The notes beneath the pieces are model-generated. The model did not search any database. It was not told the origin of the DNA and saw only the letters and a list, made by a program, of their open reading frames with translations. This document shows positions 18,587-28,354 of a DNA stretch of 53,078 bases, piece by piece. The stretch covers positions 1 through 53,078 of the forward strand of contig JAIRNG010000015.1 in the NCBI GenBank assembly GCA_031258135.1, in the 5' to 3' direction. Each line of letters begins with the position of its first letter. Within the stretch, counting starts at the first letter, position 1. The position numbers and the translations under genes are program-made. Source of the DNA: Mediterranea sp. (in: CFB group bacteria). GTDB taxonomy: Bacteria; Bacteroidota; Bacteroidia; Bacteroidales; Bacteroidaceae.

Positions 18587-19387
18587 ATGGAAAGTTTACA
18601 GGTAGAATCTCTTATTGAACAAGGATTCGCATTAGGTATTACCATTGTCAAAGCGCTTATTATTCTTATCATCGGTAAGATTCTTATTAATCTCATCAAC
18701 AAACTGGTCAGGCAGCTTTTACGTAAAAGAGGCGTTGACCCGTCCGTACAGTCTTTCGTGGGCAGTCTGGTTTACGTTACCCTGGTCGTTTTACTCATTA
18801 TTTCAATTGTTGGCGTATTAGGCATACAAACCACTTCATTCGCAGCATTACTGGCATCGGTCGGTGTAGCTATCGGTATGGCATTGAGTGGAAATCTATC
18901 CAACTTTGCCGGTGGGATTCTCATCCTGTTGTTCAAACCGTTTAAAGTCGGTGATTTCATTACCGCACAAGGTATAAGCGGTACGGTAGTAGAGATACAA
19001 ATATTCCATACCATACTGAACGGTCCGGATAACATCAGGCAATATATCCCCAATGGTTCGCTAAGTAGTGGCGTTATCACAAATTTTAATGTAGACAAAC
19101 GTAGAGTGGAATGGATATTCGGAGTAGATTATGGCGAGGACTATGACAAAGTTAAAACCGTTATCGAAAAAGTATTAACTAAAGAAAGCCGGTTATTATC
19201 CGATCCTGCGCCGTTCATCGCTCTTCATGCATTAGACAGCAGTAGCGTTAATATCATCGTACGGGCATGGGTGGAAGGTTCAGACTATTGGGCAGTCTAT
19301 TTTGATATGAATAAAGAAGTATATGCTACATTCAATGCTGAAGGTATCAATTTCCCATTCCCGCAGTTAACCGTACATCAGGCCTGA
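18587..19387 (+). CDS. Small-conductance mechanosensitive ion channel (MscS family)
   Basis: Start MESLQVESLIEQ; VGVAIGMALSGNLSNFAGGILILLFKPFKVGDFI signature. Confidence 0.93.
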   Translation: MESLQVESLIEQGFALGITIVKALIILIIGKILINLINKLVRQLLRKRGVDPSVQSFVGSLVYVTLVVLLIISIVGVLGIQTTSFAALLASVGVAIGMALSGNLSNFAGGILILLFKPFKVGDFITAQGISGTVVEIQIFHTILNGPDNIRQYIPNGSLSSGVITNFNVDKRRVEWIFGVDYGEDYDKVKTVIEKVLTKESRLLSDPAPFIALHALDSSSVNIIVRAWVEGSDYWAVYFDMNKEVYATFNAEGINFPFPQLTVHQA

Positions 19388-19665
19388 ATCCAAAAGTTGC
19401 GACACCACTGTACAAAGGATTCGGGCGAAAAAACAGGCATAAAATCGAAATAGACGCAGATAAAACCTTGTTGTTCCAGTTGTTCTGTCGCTTTGAAAAC
19501 TAATGATGCTTTACCAAAACGACATTATGCAAAAAAGCATAACAGGTTTGTTTTTCCGGCAACACATCAATCAAGTCGCAAATACTCACCTGAAAAAGAA
19601 TTTCTCAAGGAGTTGAAAGATGTCACTTATTTTAGTTACTTTTGCAATATTAATTTCTTTATTCA

Positions 19666-20844
19666 ATGGAATTTATTGAAGTTGTTAACACGAATGAGTT
19701 GATTTTATTATCGGTTGCAGGTCTCTTGTTCCTGATTCAGGTTATCTATTATTTAGCTTTATATAACCGGATACGCACCCATAATAAAGCCGTCAGAAGA
19801 AACAAGTTAAGTTTTTCGGAGGTTCTTTCTCCTTTGTCTATCGTGATCTATGCCAAGAATGAAACTGAAAATCTGCGTAGTTTCTTGCCATCGGTGTTGG
19901 AACAGGATTATCCGGAATTTGAAGTTATTGTTGTCAATGACGGACCAACGGACGAAAGTGAAGAACTGCTGTCTTTATTATCAAGAGATTATCCCCATCT
20001 GCATCGTAGCTTTACTCCGGAAAACTCACGTTACATCAGTCACAAAAAATTGGCGTTGACTTTAGGTATTAAAGCGAGCAAATACGATTGGCTGGTCTTT
20101 ACCGAGGCTAATTGTCATCCGGTAAGCAAGAACTGGTTGCGGCTCATGGCCCGTAACTTTACTCCGGGTACGGACATCGTGCTTGGATATAGCGGATACG
20201 AACGCATGAAAGGATGGATGCACAAGAAAATAGCTTTTGATACACTGTTTATCTCTATGCGCTATCTGGGCTATGCCCTTGCCAGAAAGCCTTATATGGG
20301 AATCGGACGCAACATGGCATACCGCAAGGAGTTGTTTTTCCAGCAAAAAGGATTTTCGGCACACCTGAATCTGCAGAGAGGGGACGATGATCTGTTTGTA
20401 AACAAGATAGCCACAAAGAAAAATACCCGTGTAGAAACCGACGTGAACGCTACGATCCGCATGAGACCCATTCAGCACAAAACAAACTGGCGTGAAAAAA
20501 AAGTCAGTTATATGGCTACTTCACAATATTACAGGGGTTCACAACGATATGTGCTGGGATTCGAAACATTTACAAGAATATTATTCTACCTTGCAGTCAT
20601 TGCTACCATTATCTTCGGAACGTTGGATAAACACTGGCAGGTAGCAGGTATTGGAGGTTTTCTCTGGCTTGTCCGTTTCATGATTCAGGCAATAATTATC
20701 AATAAGACGGCAAAACAGGTGGGAGAAAGCAGAAGATACTATTTCTCCCTCCCCGTATTCGATATCCTGCAGCCGTTGCAGTCGTTGGGATTCAAAATCT
20801 TCCGCATATTCAGAGGCAAGCGGGCCGATATAATGACCCGGTAA
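19666..20844 (+). CDS. Family 2 glycosyltransferase
   Basis: PLSIVIYAKNETENLRSFLPSVLEQDYPEFEVIVVNDGPTDES; RGDDDLFVNKI; C-terminal TM segments. Confidence 0.9.
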   Translation: MEFIEVVNTNELILLSVAGLLFLIQVIYYLALYNRIRTHNKAVRRNKLSFSEVLSPLSIVIYAKNETENLRSFLPSVLEQDYPEFEVIVVNDGPTDESEELLSLLSRDYPHLHRSFTPENSRYISHKKLALTLGIKASKYDWLVFTEANCHPVSKNWLRLMARNFTPGTDIVLGYSGYERMKGWMHKKIAFDTLFISMRYLGYALARKPYMGIGRNMAYRKELFFQQKGFSAHLNLQRGDDDLFVNKIATKKNTRVETDVNATIRMRPIQHKTNWREKKVSYMATSQYYRGSQRYVLGFETFTRILFYLAVIATIIFGTLDKHWQVAGIGGFLWLVRFMIQAIIINKTAKQVGESRRYYFSLPVFDILQPLQSLGFKIFRIFRGKRADIMTR

Positions 20845-20855
20845 GTTGAAGGTAA

Positions 20856-22100
20856 TTATTCGTATCGCATGGAATCGGCCGGTTCTATTCTTGTTATAAG
20901 ATAGGACGGGCCGATTAACATGAGTACGGATACCATCAATGTTCCTATATTTAATAGAAGATATATCCATATATTCAAAGACATAGGAACCGTATCGACG
21001 AAGTAGGTTTCCGGTTTAAGTTTGAATACGCCGAAATGGATTTGCACGAAATAAAGGCCCGCCCCAAGAAGATTACCCCACAGCATCCCTTTGCCAATCA
21101 GGAAAACCGACAGCCAGAGGAAGACCTTACGGATTGTCAGGTTGTTCGCCCCTAAAGCTTTGAGCACCCCAATCATGTTTGTACGTTCAAGGATGATGAT
21201 GAGTAATCCGGAAATTACGGTGAAACCGGCAACTCCAATCATCAGAATAAGAATGACCCAAACATTCAGGTCCAACATACCAAGCCATCCGAATATCTGT
21301 GGGTTAAGCCGTTCTATGTTGCATACATAAAAAGGTTCGCCGTATCGGTCGGGCCGCTTGTCCGTATCGGCTGCAATCCGGTATGTGGTTTCCTCTAACC
21401 GGTTGAAATCTTTGATTTGGATCTCTAATCCGCTGACCTGATCATACTCCCAACCTTTCAAACGGTTGACCGTATAAATGTCCGTCAACAGGAAGTTATC
21501 GTCATATTCGGAGAAATTGGTCTGGAAAATGCCTTTAACCGTGAACCGCCTTGCACGAACTTCACCTTCAATATAATAGGTATATACTTTATCTTCCGTC
21601 TTCAGTTTCAGTTTAGTAGCCAAGGCTCTGGATATAAGAACCTGATAGCTTGCAGCGGTATCGGAGAACTGCGGCATTTCACCTTCAACCAAATGCGCCT
21701 GAAAGAAGGATGTGTCGAACTCTTGTCCTACTCCCTTCAGAATCATACCTTGAAAGGTGTCGTTCATCTTAATTATTCCGGGTTTGGTAGAATACCGCTG
21801 TATATGTTTAACTTCGGGATACGCATACAGCGCCAGAAAGATGCTGTCGTCCACCGCGATCGGCTTCGTTTCGTATGAACGAACGCCATCAAAATTCGTG
21901 ATTTGAATATGGGAGCCAAATCCGGTAATTTTGGCTTTCACCTCCTTTTTAAAGCCAATAACAACGGCGACGGACAAGATCATCACAGCCAATCCCAAAG
22001 CTACACCCACCATAGCAATCAGAACCGCCGGACGAGAAACCCGCTTTCCGCCTGCTTCCCCCCGATAAATACGTTCAGCTATAAAAAAAGAAAAAAACAT
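20856..22100 (-). CDS. FtsX/LolC-E-like ABC transporter permease
   Basis: Start trimmed to MFFSFFIAERIYRGEAGGKRVSRPAVLIAMVGVALGLAVMILSVAVV; C-terminal FtsX domain IGVLKALGANNLTIRKVFLW. Confidence 0.88.
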   Translation of the reverse strand: MFFSFFIAERIYRGEAGGKRVSRPAVLIAMVGVALGLAVMILSVAVVIGFKKEVKAKITGFGSHIQITNFDGVRSYETKPIAVDDSIFLALYAYPEVKHIQRYSTKPGIIKMNDTFQGMILKGVGQEFDTSFFQAHLVEGEMPQFSDTAASYQVLISRALATKLKLKTEDKVYTYYIEGEVRARRFTVKGIFQTNFSEYDDNFLLTDIYTVNRLKGWEYDQVSGLEIQIKDFNRLEETTYRIAADTDKRPDRYGEPFYVCNIERLNPQIFGWLGMLDLNVWVILILMIGVAGFTVISGLLIIILERTNMIGVLKALGANNLTIRKVFLWLSVFLIGKGMLWGNLLGAGLYFVQIHFGVFKLKPETYFVDTVPMSLNIWIYLLLNIGTLMVSVLMLIGPSYLITRIEPADSMRYE

Positions 22101-22129
22101 GAGGCCATTTACGATTACATGGAGTTTCA

Positions 22130-22182
22130 AATGGTAAACTGTAACTTCAATCGTCTGATGGTAAATTGTCTGATTGTAAACT
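22130..22182. repeat. 15-bp dispersed repeat, locus 2 (overlaps end of aminotransferase CDS)
   Basis: tcaatcgtctgatggtaaattgtctgattgtaaact. Confidence 0.65.
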
Positions 22183-23367
22183 CCTATAGGTTTCCAATGC
22201 TTTTTCCAGAATGAACAATGCACGCATCAAATCTTCTTTCTTCAGTACGTAAGCAATGCGTACTTCATTACGGCCGGCATCCGGGGTCGTATAAAAACCC
22301 GAAGCCGGAGCCATATATACCGTCTGTCCTTCATATTCAAAATCCGACAGGCACCAGGCGCAAAACTTATCCGAATCATCCACCGGCAATCGGGCTACGG
22401 TATAGAATGCTCCCATAGGAATCGGGGAATAGACCCCCGGTATTCTGTTTAAACCGTCGATCAGGCATTTGCGGCGCTCTACATATTCGTCGTAAGTTTC
22501 ACGGGTATATTCTTCGGGTGCGTCAAGTGAAGCTTCGGCTGCAATCTGCCCGACCAATGGAGGGCTTAAGCGCGCCTGACAGAACTTCATCACTGCATTC
22601 CGCACCTCTTTATTTTTGGTAATAAGCATACCGATGCGGATGCCGCACTCGGAATATCGTTTGGAAACAGAGTCAATCAGTACCACATTGTTTCCGATAC
22701 CTTCAAGGTGGCACGCCGAAATATAAGGCGAGCCGGTATAGATGAACTCACGATACACTTCGTCCGAAAACAGGAACAAATCGTATTTCTTCACCAGATC
22801 GCGGATTTGATTCATTTCACGGCGGCTGTACAGGTAACCGGTAGGGTTGTTCGGGTTACAGATCAGGATACCTTTCGTGCGTTCATTGATCAGTTCTTCA
22901 AACTTTTCGACCTTTGGTAAGGAGAAACCTTCTTCTATCGTTGTAACGATTGTACGTATCCTGGCTCCTGCCGAAATAGCAAAAGCCATATAGTTGGCGT
23001 ACGCCGGTTCGGGCACGATGATTTCATCACCCGGATTCAGGCAGGACATGAATGCGAACAGAACGGCTTCGGAGCCTCCGGTAGTAATAATAATATCTTC
23101 GGCGGACAGGTTGATATTAAACTTCCTGTAGTATGTCGTAAGTTTTTCCCTGTAACTTCTGTTTCCGGCGCTGGGGCTATATTCCAGGACTTTACGGTCA
23201 ATCCGGCGTATCGCGTCAATCGCAACCTGGGGGGTAGGCAGATCAGGCTGCCCGATGTTCAGGTGAAACACGTGGGTTCCGCGCTGTTTGGCTGCATCGG
23301 CCAGGGGAGCCAGCTTTCTGATGGGAGATGCGGGCATCTCGTTTCCGCGAATGGAAATTGTCGGCAT
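22147..23367 (-). CDS. Pyridoxal phosphate-dependent aminotransferase, class I/II
   Basis: HVFHLNIGQPDLPTPQVAIDAI, ITTGGSEAVLFAF, ILICNPNNPTGYLYS, DSVSKRYSECGIRIG. Confidence 0.93.
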   Translation of the reverse strand: MPTISIRGNEMPASPIRKLAPLADAAKQRGTHVFHLNIGQPDLPTPQVAIDAIRRIDRKVLEYSPSAGNRSYREKLTTYYRKFNINLSAEDIIITTGGSEAVLFAFMSCLNPGDEIIVPEPAYANYMAFAISAGARIRTIVTTIEEGFSLPKVEKFEELINERTKGILICNPNNPTGYLYSRREMNQIRDLVKKYDLFLFSDEVYREFIYTGSPYISACHLEGIGNNVVLIDSVSKRYSECGIRIGMLITKNKEVRNAVMKFCQARLSPPLVGQIAAEASLDAPEEYTRETYDEYVERRKCLIDGLNRIPGVYSPIPMGAFYTVARLPVDDSDKFCAWCLSDFEYEGQTVYMAPASGFYTTPDAGRNEVRIAYVLKKEDLMRALFILEKALETYRSLQSDNLPSDD

Positions 23368-23641
23368 GATTATAATTAGTTATTATGTTATGAAGGTGCA
23401 AAGATAGAAAGAAAAAGGATACATTTGTCGCGCAGTACCCAATTTATAATGCTGTCATGACGATGAACCCGGAATGAATATTGTCACAGAAACTTAACGG
23501 TTGTTTCACCAGCACGTAACAAATCTGTCTCATCTTTGTACCATAAGCACTAAAACAAAATTAATTCGGTTCATCCGGAATAAATGTGACAATAAAAAAA
23601 CGTATGATAACAAAAAAGTGTAAACTGAAAACAGGCAAAGA

Positions 23642-23774
23642 AAAAAGCTGCCTGCAAAATCTAAAAAGCTGCCTGCAAAATCTAAAAAGCTGCCTGCAAA
23701 ATTCAAAAAGCTGCCTGCAGATTTCAAAAAGCTGCCTGCAGATTTCAAAAAGCTGCCTGCAGATTTCAAAAAGC
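23642..23774. repeat. 21-bp tandem repeat array, about six copies
   Basis: AAAAAGCTGCCTGCAAAATCT x2, ...AAAATTC x1, AAAAAGCTGCCTGCAGATTTC x3, then partial AAAAAGCC. Confidence 0.95.
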
Positions 23775-23857
23775 CAAGTTGCCTATAATAAACTGATTTT
23801 GTCGAACTACTTATTAAAATAAAGTTTATTTTTGTGTGTCATAACATTAAGGAAACA

Positions 23858-24550
23858 ATGAACGAGTACCGCATTTTAATCGTTGACGATGAAGAAGATC
23901 TCTGCGAGATCCTTAAATTCAATCTTGAGAATGAGAATTACCTGGTAGATACGGCCAACTCGGCCGAAGAGGCGCTCAAAATGGACCTGACAGTCTATGA
24001 CCTGTTATTGCTTGACGTTATGATGGGTGAAGTCTCCGGTTTCAAGATGGCGAGTATATTAAAGAAGGATAAAAAGACAAAAGAAATCCCCATCATATTC
24101 ATTACGGCTAAAGATACGGAAAACGATACGATAACCGGTTTCAACCTGGGAGCCGATGATTATATTTCCAAACCGTTCTCCCTGCGTGAAGTCATAGCCA
24201 GGGTAAAAGCCGTTCTACGCCGGACGTCAGTGGAAAAGGAAGAAGAGAAAGCGCCCGAGAGACTTGTCTACCAGACTTTGGTGGTGGATATTCCCCAGAA
24301 GAAAGTCAGCATTGACGGCCATAAAGTCTCGCTGACCAAAAAGGAATTTGAGATTCTCTTCTTATTGCTGGAAAACAAAGGGCGCGTATTCTCACGGGAA
24401 GACATATTGAGTCGGATATGGAGCGATGAGGTCTATGTTTTAGACCGCACGATAGACGTGAACATTACCCGGTTACGCAAGAAAATCGGTGAATACGGTA
24501 AGTGCATCGTCACACGCTTGGGCTACGGATATTGTTTTGAAACCAAATGA
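23858..24550 (+). CDS. rprY: OmpR-family response regulator (RprY-like)
   Basis: Start MNEYRILIVDDEEDLCEILKFNLENENY; receiver DLLLLDVMMG and winged-helix KVSLTKKEFEILFLLLENKGRVFSREDIL; adjacent to sensor kinase. Confidence 0.85.
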   Translation: MNEYRILIVDDEEDLCEILKFNLENENYLVDTANSAEEALKMDLTVYDLLLLDVMMGEVSGFKMASILKKDKKTKEIPIIFITAKDTENDTITGFNLGADDYISKPFSLREVIARVKAVLRRTSVEKEEEKAPERLVYQTLVVDIPQKKVSIDGHKVSLTKKEFEILFLLLENKGRVFSREDILSRIWSDEVYVLDRTIDVNITRLRKKIGEYGKCIVTRLGYGYCFETK

Positions 24551-26322
24551 GCGGTATTGCTTTCTTTTCTTTCGGACGAAAGCTTTTCCTTTCGGTCACT
24601 TTACTGTTTTTCATCTTTGCCGCCGTCCTTATCCTCTTTCAGTACCAAAGGGAAAAGGTGTTCAAAGTTGAATTGCTGAACAGCAAACTGCAGGATTGCA
24701 ACGATTGGCTTCACAGGGATCTGACAGAGACTGAAAACAGGAAAGAGGAGTTTCCTGCGGCGCTATACGCCGAGCGTTTCGGACTGAAAGACCTGCGCGT
24801 GACCATCATAGACTTTGAGGGTAACGTTGTTTACGATAACTTTGACGCTATCCACAGGCAAATGGCAAACCATTTGCATCGGAAGGAAGTCGGGCTTGCC
24901 CTCAGCAAAGGGTATGGATATGATGTCCGCCGTCTGTCGGAATCGACAGGCATAACCTATTTCTACTCGGCGACACGATATGATGACTGCATTGTCCGGA
25001 CAGCGCTTCCTTATGATACGGAGCTGAGAAAAACGTTACGGATAGACCCGGAATATATATGGCTGGCTATTCTGATAGCCTTTGTCCTTATCGTCATCTT
25101 CTATAAAACGACCAACAGACTGGGCATATCGGTCAACAATCTACGGAAATTCGCCGTACAGATAGACCGTAACGAACCTTATGATTATAACACGGTCATG
25201 AAAACCTTCTCTAATGACGAACTCGGAGAAATATCACAGCACATCATAAAGATCTACCAACGCCTGCACGAAACCAAGGAAGCGCTTTACATCGAACGCG
25301 AAAAGCTCATTACCCACCTTCAGAGTTCACGCGAAGGCCTGGGCGTGTTTACCGGCGATAAAAAAGAGATTCTGGTAAACTCCCTGTTTAAACAATACAG
25401 CAATATTATTTCCGATTATAACCTGGAGACGACCGAGAGCATCTTTAATATACCCGAATTTGAGGCCATCACCCAGTTTATCAATAAATTCCGGAACCGT
25501 CACACGGGAAACGAAGAAAAACGTATGTCCATGCCGATCACAAAAGATGGGCGTAACTTCACTGTGGAATGTATCATATTCCAAGACCTGAGCTTCGAAA
25601 TCTCAATCAATGATATTACGCAGGAAGAACAGCAGAGCCAGCTAAAGCGCCAGCTTACCCAGAACATCGCGCATGAGCTGAAAACGCCGGTCAGCAGTAT
25701 ACAGGCTTATCTGGAAACCATTGTCACGAACAGGAATATCGCTCCTGAAAAGGTCAGCGTATTCCTTCAACGATGCTATGAGCAAAGCAACCGGCTGAGC
25801 CGCCTGCTGCGCGACATCTCCGTACTCACCCGTATGGACGAGGCGGCCAACATGATTGAAATGGAGAAGATCGACATCACCGCCCTTGTTGGAAATATCA
25901 TCAATGAAGTGTCTATCGACCTGGATGAAAAGCAGATCACCGTCATCAATTCACTCAGGAAGGATATTCAGGTCAGAGGAAACTATTCGCTGATTTACTC
26001 CATTTTCCGCAATCTGACGGACAATGCCATTGCATACGCCGGAACCCGGATACAGATCACGATCAACTGTTTCCGCGAAGACGAAAGTCATTATTATTTC
26101 AGCTTTGCAGATACGGGAGTCGGAGTAGGCCCCGAACACATGCAACGCCTGTTTGAACGCTTCTATCGGGTGGACAAAGGGCGATCCCGCAAGCTGGGAG
26201 GTACGGGGCTTGGCCTGGCCATCGTCAAGAACGCGATACTCATACATGGCGGCAATATCTCGGCGAAAAGCAATCAGGGTGGCGGCCTGGAATTTATATT
26301 TACGTTGTCGAAAGAGAGGTAG
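24547..26322 (+). CDS. rprX: Sensor histidine kinase (RprX-like)
   Basis: TM segments, HisKA QNIAHELKTPVSSIQAYLETI, HATPase FADTGVGVGPEHMQRLFERFYRVDKGRSRKLGGTGLGLAIV; 4-bp overlap with regulator. Confidence 0.88.
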   Translation: MSGIAFFSFGRKLFLSVTLLFFIFAAVLILFQYQREKVFKVELLNSKLQDCNDWLHRDLTETENRKEEFPAALYAERFGLKDLRVTIIDFEGNVVYDNFDAIHRQMANHLHRKEVGLALSKGYGYDVRRLSESTGITYFYSATRYDDCIVRTALPYDTELRKTLRIDPEYIWLAILIAFVLIVIFYKTTNRLGISVNNLRKFAVQIDRNEPYDYNTVMKTFSNDELGEISQHIIKIYQRLHETKEALYIEREKLITHLQSSREGLGVFTGDKKEILVNSLFKQYSNIISDYNLETTESIFNIPEFEAITQFINKFRNRHTGNEEKRMSMPITKDGRNFTVECIIFQDLSFEISINDITQEEQQSQLKRQLTQNIAHELKTPVSSIQAYLETIVTNRNIAPEKVSVFLQRCYEQSNRLSRLLRDISVLTRMDEAANMIEMEKIDITALVGNIINEVSIDLDEKQITVINSLRKDIQVRGNYSLIYSIFRNLTDNAIAYAGTRIQITINCFREDESHYYFSFADTGVGVGPEHMQRLFERFYRVDKGRSRKLGGTGLGLAIVKNAILIHGGNISAKSNQGGGLEFIFTLSKER

Positions 26323-26375
26323 GCAATCCGGTTTTTATGTATATTTGCAGCTCTAACTTCGCAAACTGTTTTGGT

Positions 26376-27305
26376 ATGAAAGTATTCCATTACCTGATTC
26401 TTGCCCTGTTCGCGTTCAGTTCATGTCAGAACGGAAAGGCGCAAAAAGAACGAACCGCAGAAAAAACGCAGGAAACATTGCGCTTCACCCTGCCGGAGAT
26501 TCCCGCCATGTATGCCGGCCTGGAGCAACAGGCCGAGTTCCTGGTGAAACATTATTGGGACAATTTTGATTTTACAGATACCGCCTGCATACACCTGCCG
26601 GAAATCACCGGACAGATCTATGCCGGTTTTCTGGATGTGGCCAACCACGTCTCTATGGAATCCGCCCGTGATGGCATGAAACGAATGATGACCCATGCCG
26701 AAAAAGATAAAAAGGTATTCGATCATTTTGTATCCCTGGCCGACAAGTACCTTTACGACCCCAACTCTCTTTTTCGCAACGAAGAGTTTTATATCGCCAT
26801 ACTGGAAAAGATGATGGAGACAGACGTCCTGGATGACGTGGAAAAGTCCCGTCCGCAATATCGCCTGAAGCTGGCCCGGAAGAACCGCCCGGGTACAAAA
26901 GCACTTGACTTCACCTATACCACGCCGTCCGGCAAACAAGGCGCGTTATATGGTTTGCAGGCGGAATATATCCTTGTATATATCAACAATCCGGGATGCC
27001 ACGCCTGCGGCGAAATTACCGAAGGCCTGAAACAGTCGGGAGTGGTGCAATACCTGCTTTCCGAAAAACGGATGAAGATACTTTGCATCTATCCCGATGA
27101 AGATCCGGGAGAATGGGAAAAACATCAGGACGATTTCCCGTCAAGCTGGATCAACGGTTATGACAAAGGCGCCGTCATCCGCGGGAAAGACCTGTACGAC
27201 CTCAAGGCAATACCTTCTTTATATCTGCTGGATAAGAATAAAACCGTTCTGTTGAAGGATGCTACGCTCCCCCAGATAGAACAGATGCTGAACGCATTAA
27301 ACTGA
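26376..27305 (+). CDS. Thioredoxin-fold lipoprotein with DUF5106-like N-terminal region
   Basis: Lipobox MKVFHYLILALFAFSSCQNG; thioredoxin-like YILVYINNPGCHACGEITEGL and DLKAIPSLYLLDKNKTVLLKD. Confidence 0.75.
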   Translation: MKVFHYLILALFAFSSCQNGKAQKERTAEKTQETLRFTLPEIPAMYAGLEQQAEFLVKHYWDNFDFTDTACIHLPEITGQIYAGFLDVANHVSMESARDGMKRMMTHAEKDKKVFDHFVSLADKYLYDPNSLFRNEEFYIAILEKMMETDVLDDVEKSRPQYRLKLARKNRPGTKALDFTYTTPSGKQGALYGLQAEYILVYINNPGCHACGEITEGLKQSGVVQYLLSEKRMKILCIYPDEDPGEWEKHQDDFPSSWINGYDKGAVIRGKDLYDLKAIPSLYLLDKNKTVLLKDATLPQIEQMLNALN

Positions 27306-27310
27306 ACAGG

Positions 27311-28342
27311 CTAAACGCAGATTAACGCAGATTCGCGTTTCACGGCATCCAATAACGCTTCGATGCTTGCCGTCCCCGTAACGCCTCCCTGCGGGGTATG
27401 CAGTATGTAATGACAATCCGGTGCATGGTCGTTTACTTCAATGTAGGCATCAGATTGTATATCCGGGTTGGCCTTGATCCCGTTCCGTTGGAGCGCTTTC
27501 CGCACCATCGCATATTTCCGTCCTTCGCCGATAAGCTTTATTTCTTTTGTCAGCCTGTTATCCACACGGAACAATCCGGTTTCCATGTCGAAAGAAATGC
27601 CTTTCCGGGCGAAGGCATGCCCCAGACTCCCATTGAGTGACAGGTCTTCCGGCGTACCCACGGTTACCCCATGTTCTTTATCCATGATCCAGAGTTTGTC
27701 GGCAATCTGCAGCGCCAATTCCAGGTCGTGTGTAGAAAGGAAGATGGTTTTTCCGGTTTCCCGGCTTAATTGATGGAGCAGTTGCATGATTTCGACTTTG
27801 CTTGGAAAATCCAGGAAAGCGGTAGGTTCGTCCAGGAAGATAACAGGCGTTTCCTGTACCAACGCTTTGGCGATCATGACCTTTTGCCGTTCGCCGTCGC
27901 TTAGCGTCTGCACCATGCGATGCGCCAGATTCTCTATTTTAATTAAGGCGATGGCGTCGGCCACGATTTTCTTATCTTCCTTGCGAAGTCCGCCCCAGAA
28001 TCCGGTGTATGGACTTCGCCCCAGGCCAATAAGCTCTTCGACAGTCATGTTGCGAATGTCCGGACGGTCGGTAAGCACGACGCTGATGATGCGGGAGAGT
28101 TGTCTGTCCGTGTACGTTTCTATCTCTTTGCCCAGTATGCGGATCTCGCCGCTCAGCTTGGGCTGGAAAGCGGAAAGCGTACGCAGTAGCGTCGATTTGC
28201 CGATTCCGTTGGCTCCGAGCAGACAAGTGAGTTCGCCGTCGTTCATGTCCGCACGGATGTTACCGGCTACGACTTTCGCCTCTTTCTGACCGGAATAGCC
28301 GATCGTCAGCGATCTGATTTCAATCGTTTTATTTGCAGGCAT
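27311..28342 (-). CDS. btuD: ABC transporter ATP-binding protein, cobalamin/corrinoid uptake
   Basis: Walker A GANGIGKSTLLRTL, LSDGERQKVMIAKAL, VIFLDEPTAFLDF; operon with btuC/btuF-type genes behind cobalamin riboswitch. Confidence 0.85.
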   Translation of the reverse strand: MPANKTIEIRSLTIGYSGQKEAKVVAGNIRADMNDGELTCLLGANGIGKSTLLRTLSAFQPKLSGEIRILGKEIETYTDRQLSRIISVVLTDRPDIRNMTVEELIGLGRSPYTGFWGGLRKEDKKIVADAIALIKIENLAHRMVQTLSDGERQKVMIAKALVQETPVIFLDEPTAFLDFPSKVEIMQLLHQLSRETGKTIFLSTHDLELALQIADKLWIMDKEHGVTVGTPEDLSLNGSLGHAFARKGISFDMETGLFRVDNRLTKEIKLIGEGRKYAMVRKALQRNGIKANPDIQSDAYIEVNDHAPDCHYILHTPQGGVTGTASIEALLDAVKRESALICV

Positions 28343-28354
28343 ACGTACTCTTTT

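Noticed and set aside
19493-19702. 69-aa ORF between mscS and the glycosyltransferase
   Set aside because: No homology clue; overlaps the glycosyltransferase start and its likely promoter TACTTTTG.
23586-23822. KSCLQIS/KSCLQNL repeat ORF in the 21-bp array
   Set aside because: Open only because 21 is a multiple of 3; both strands are open (SAGSFLK on the other), so not evidence of coding.
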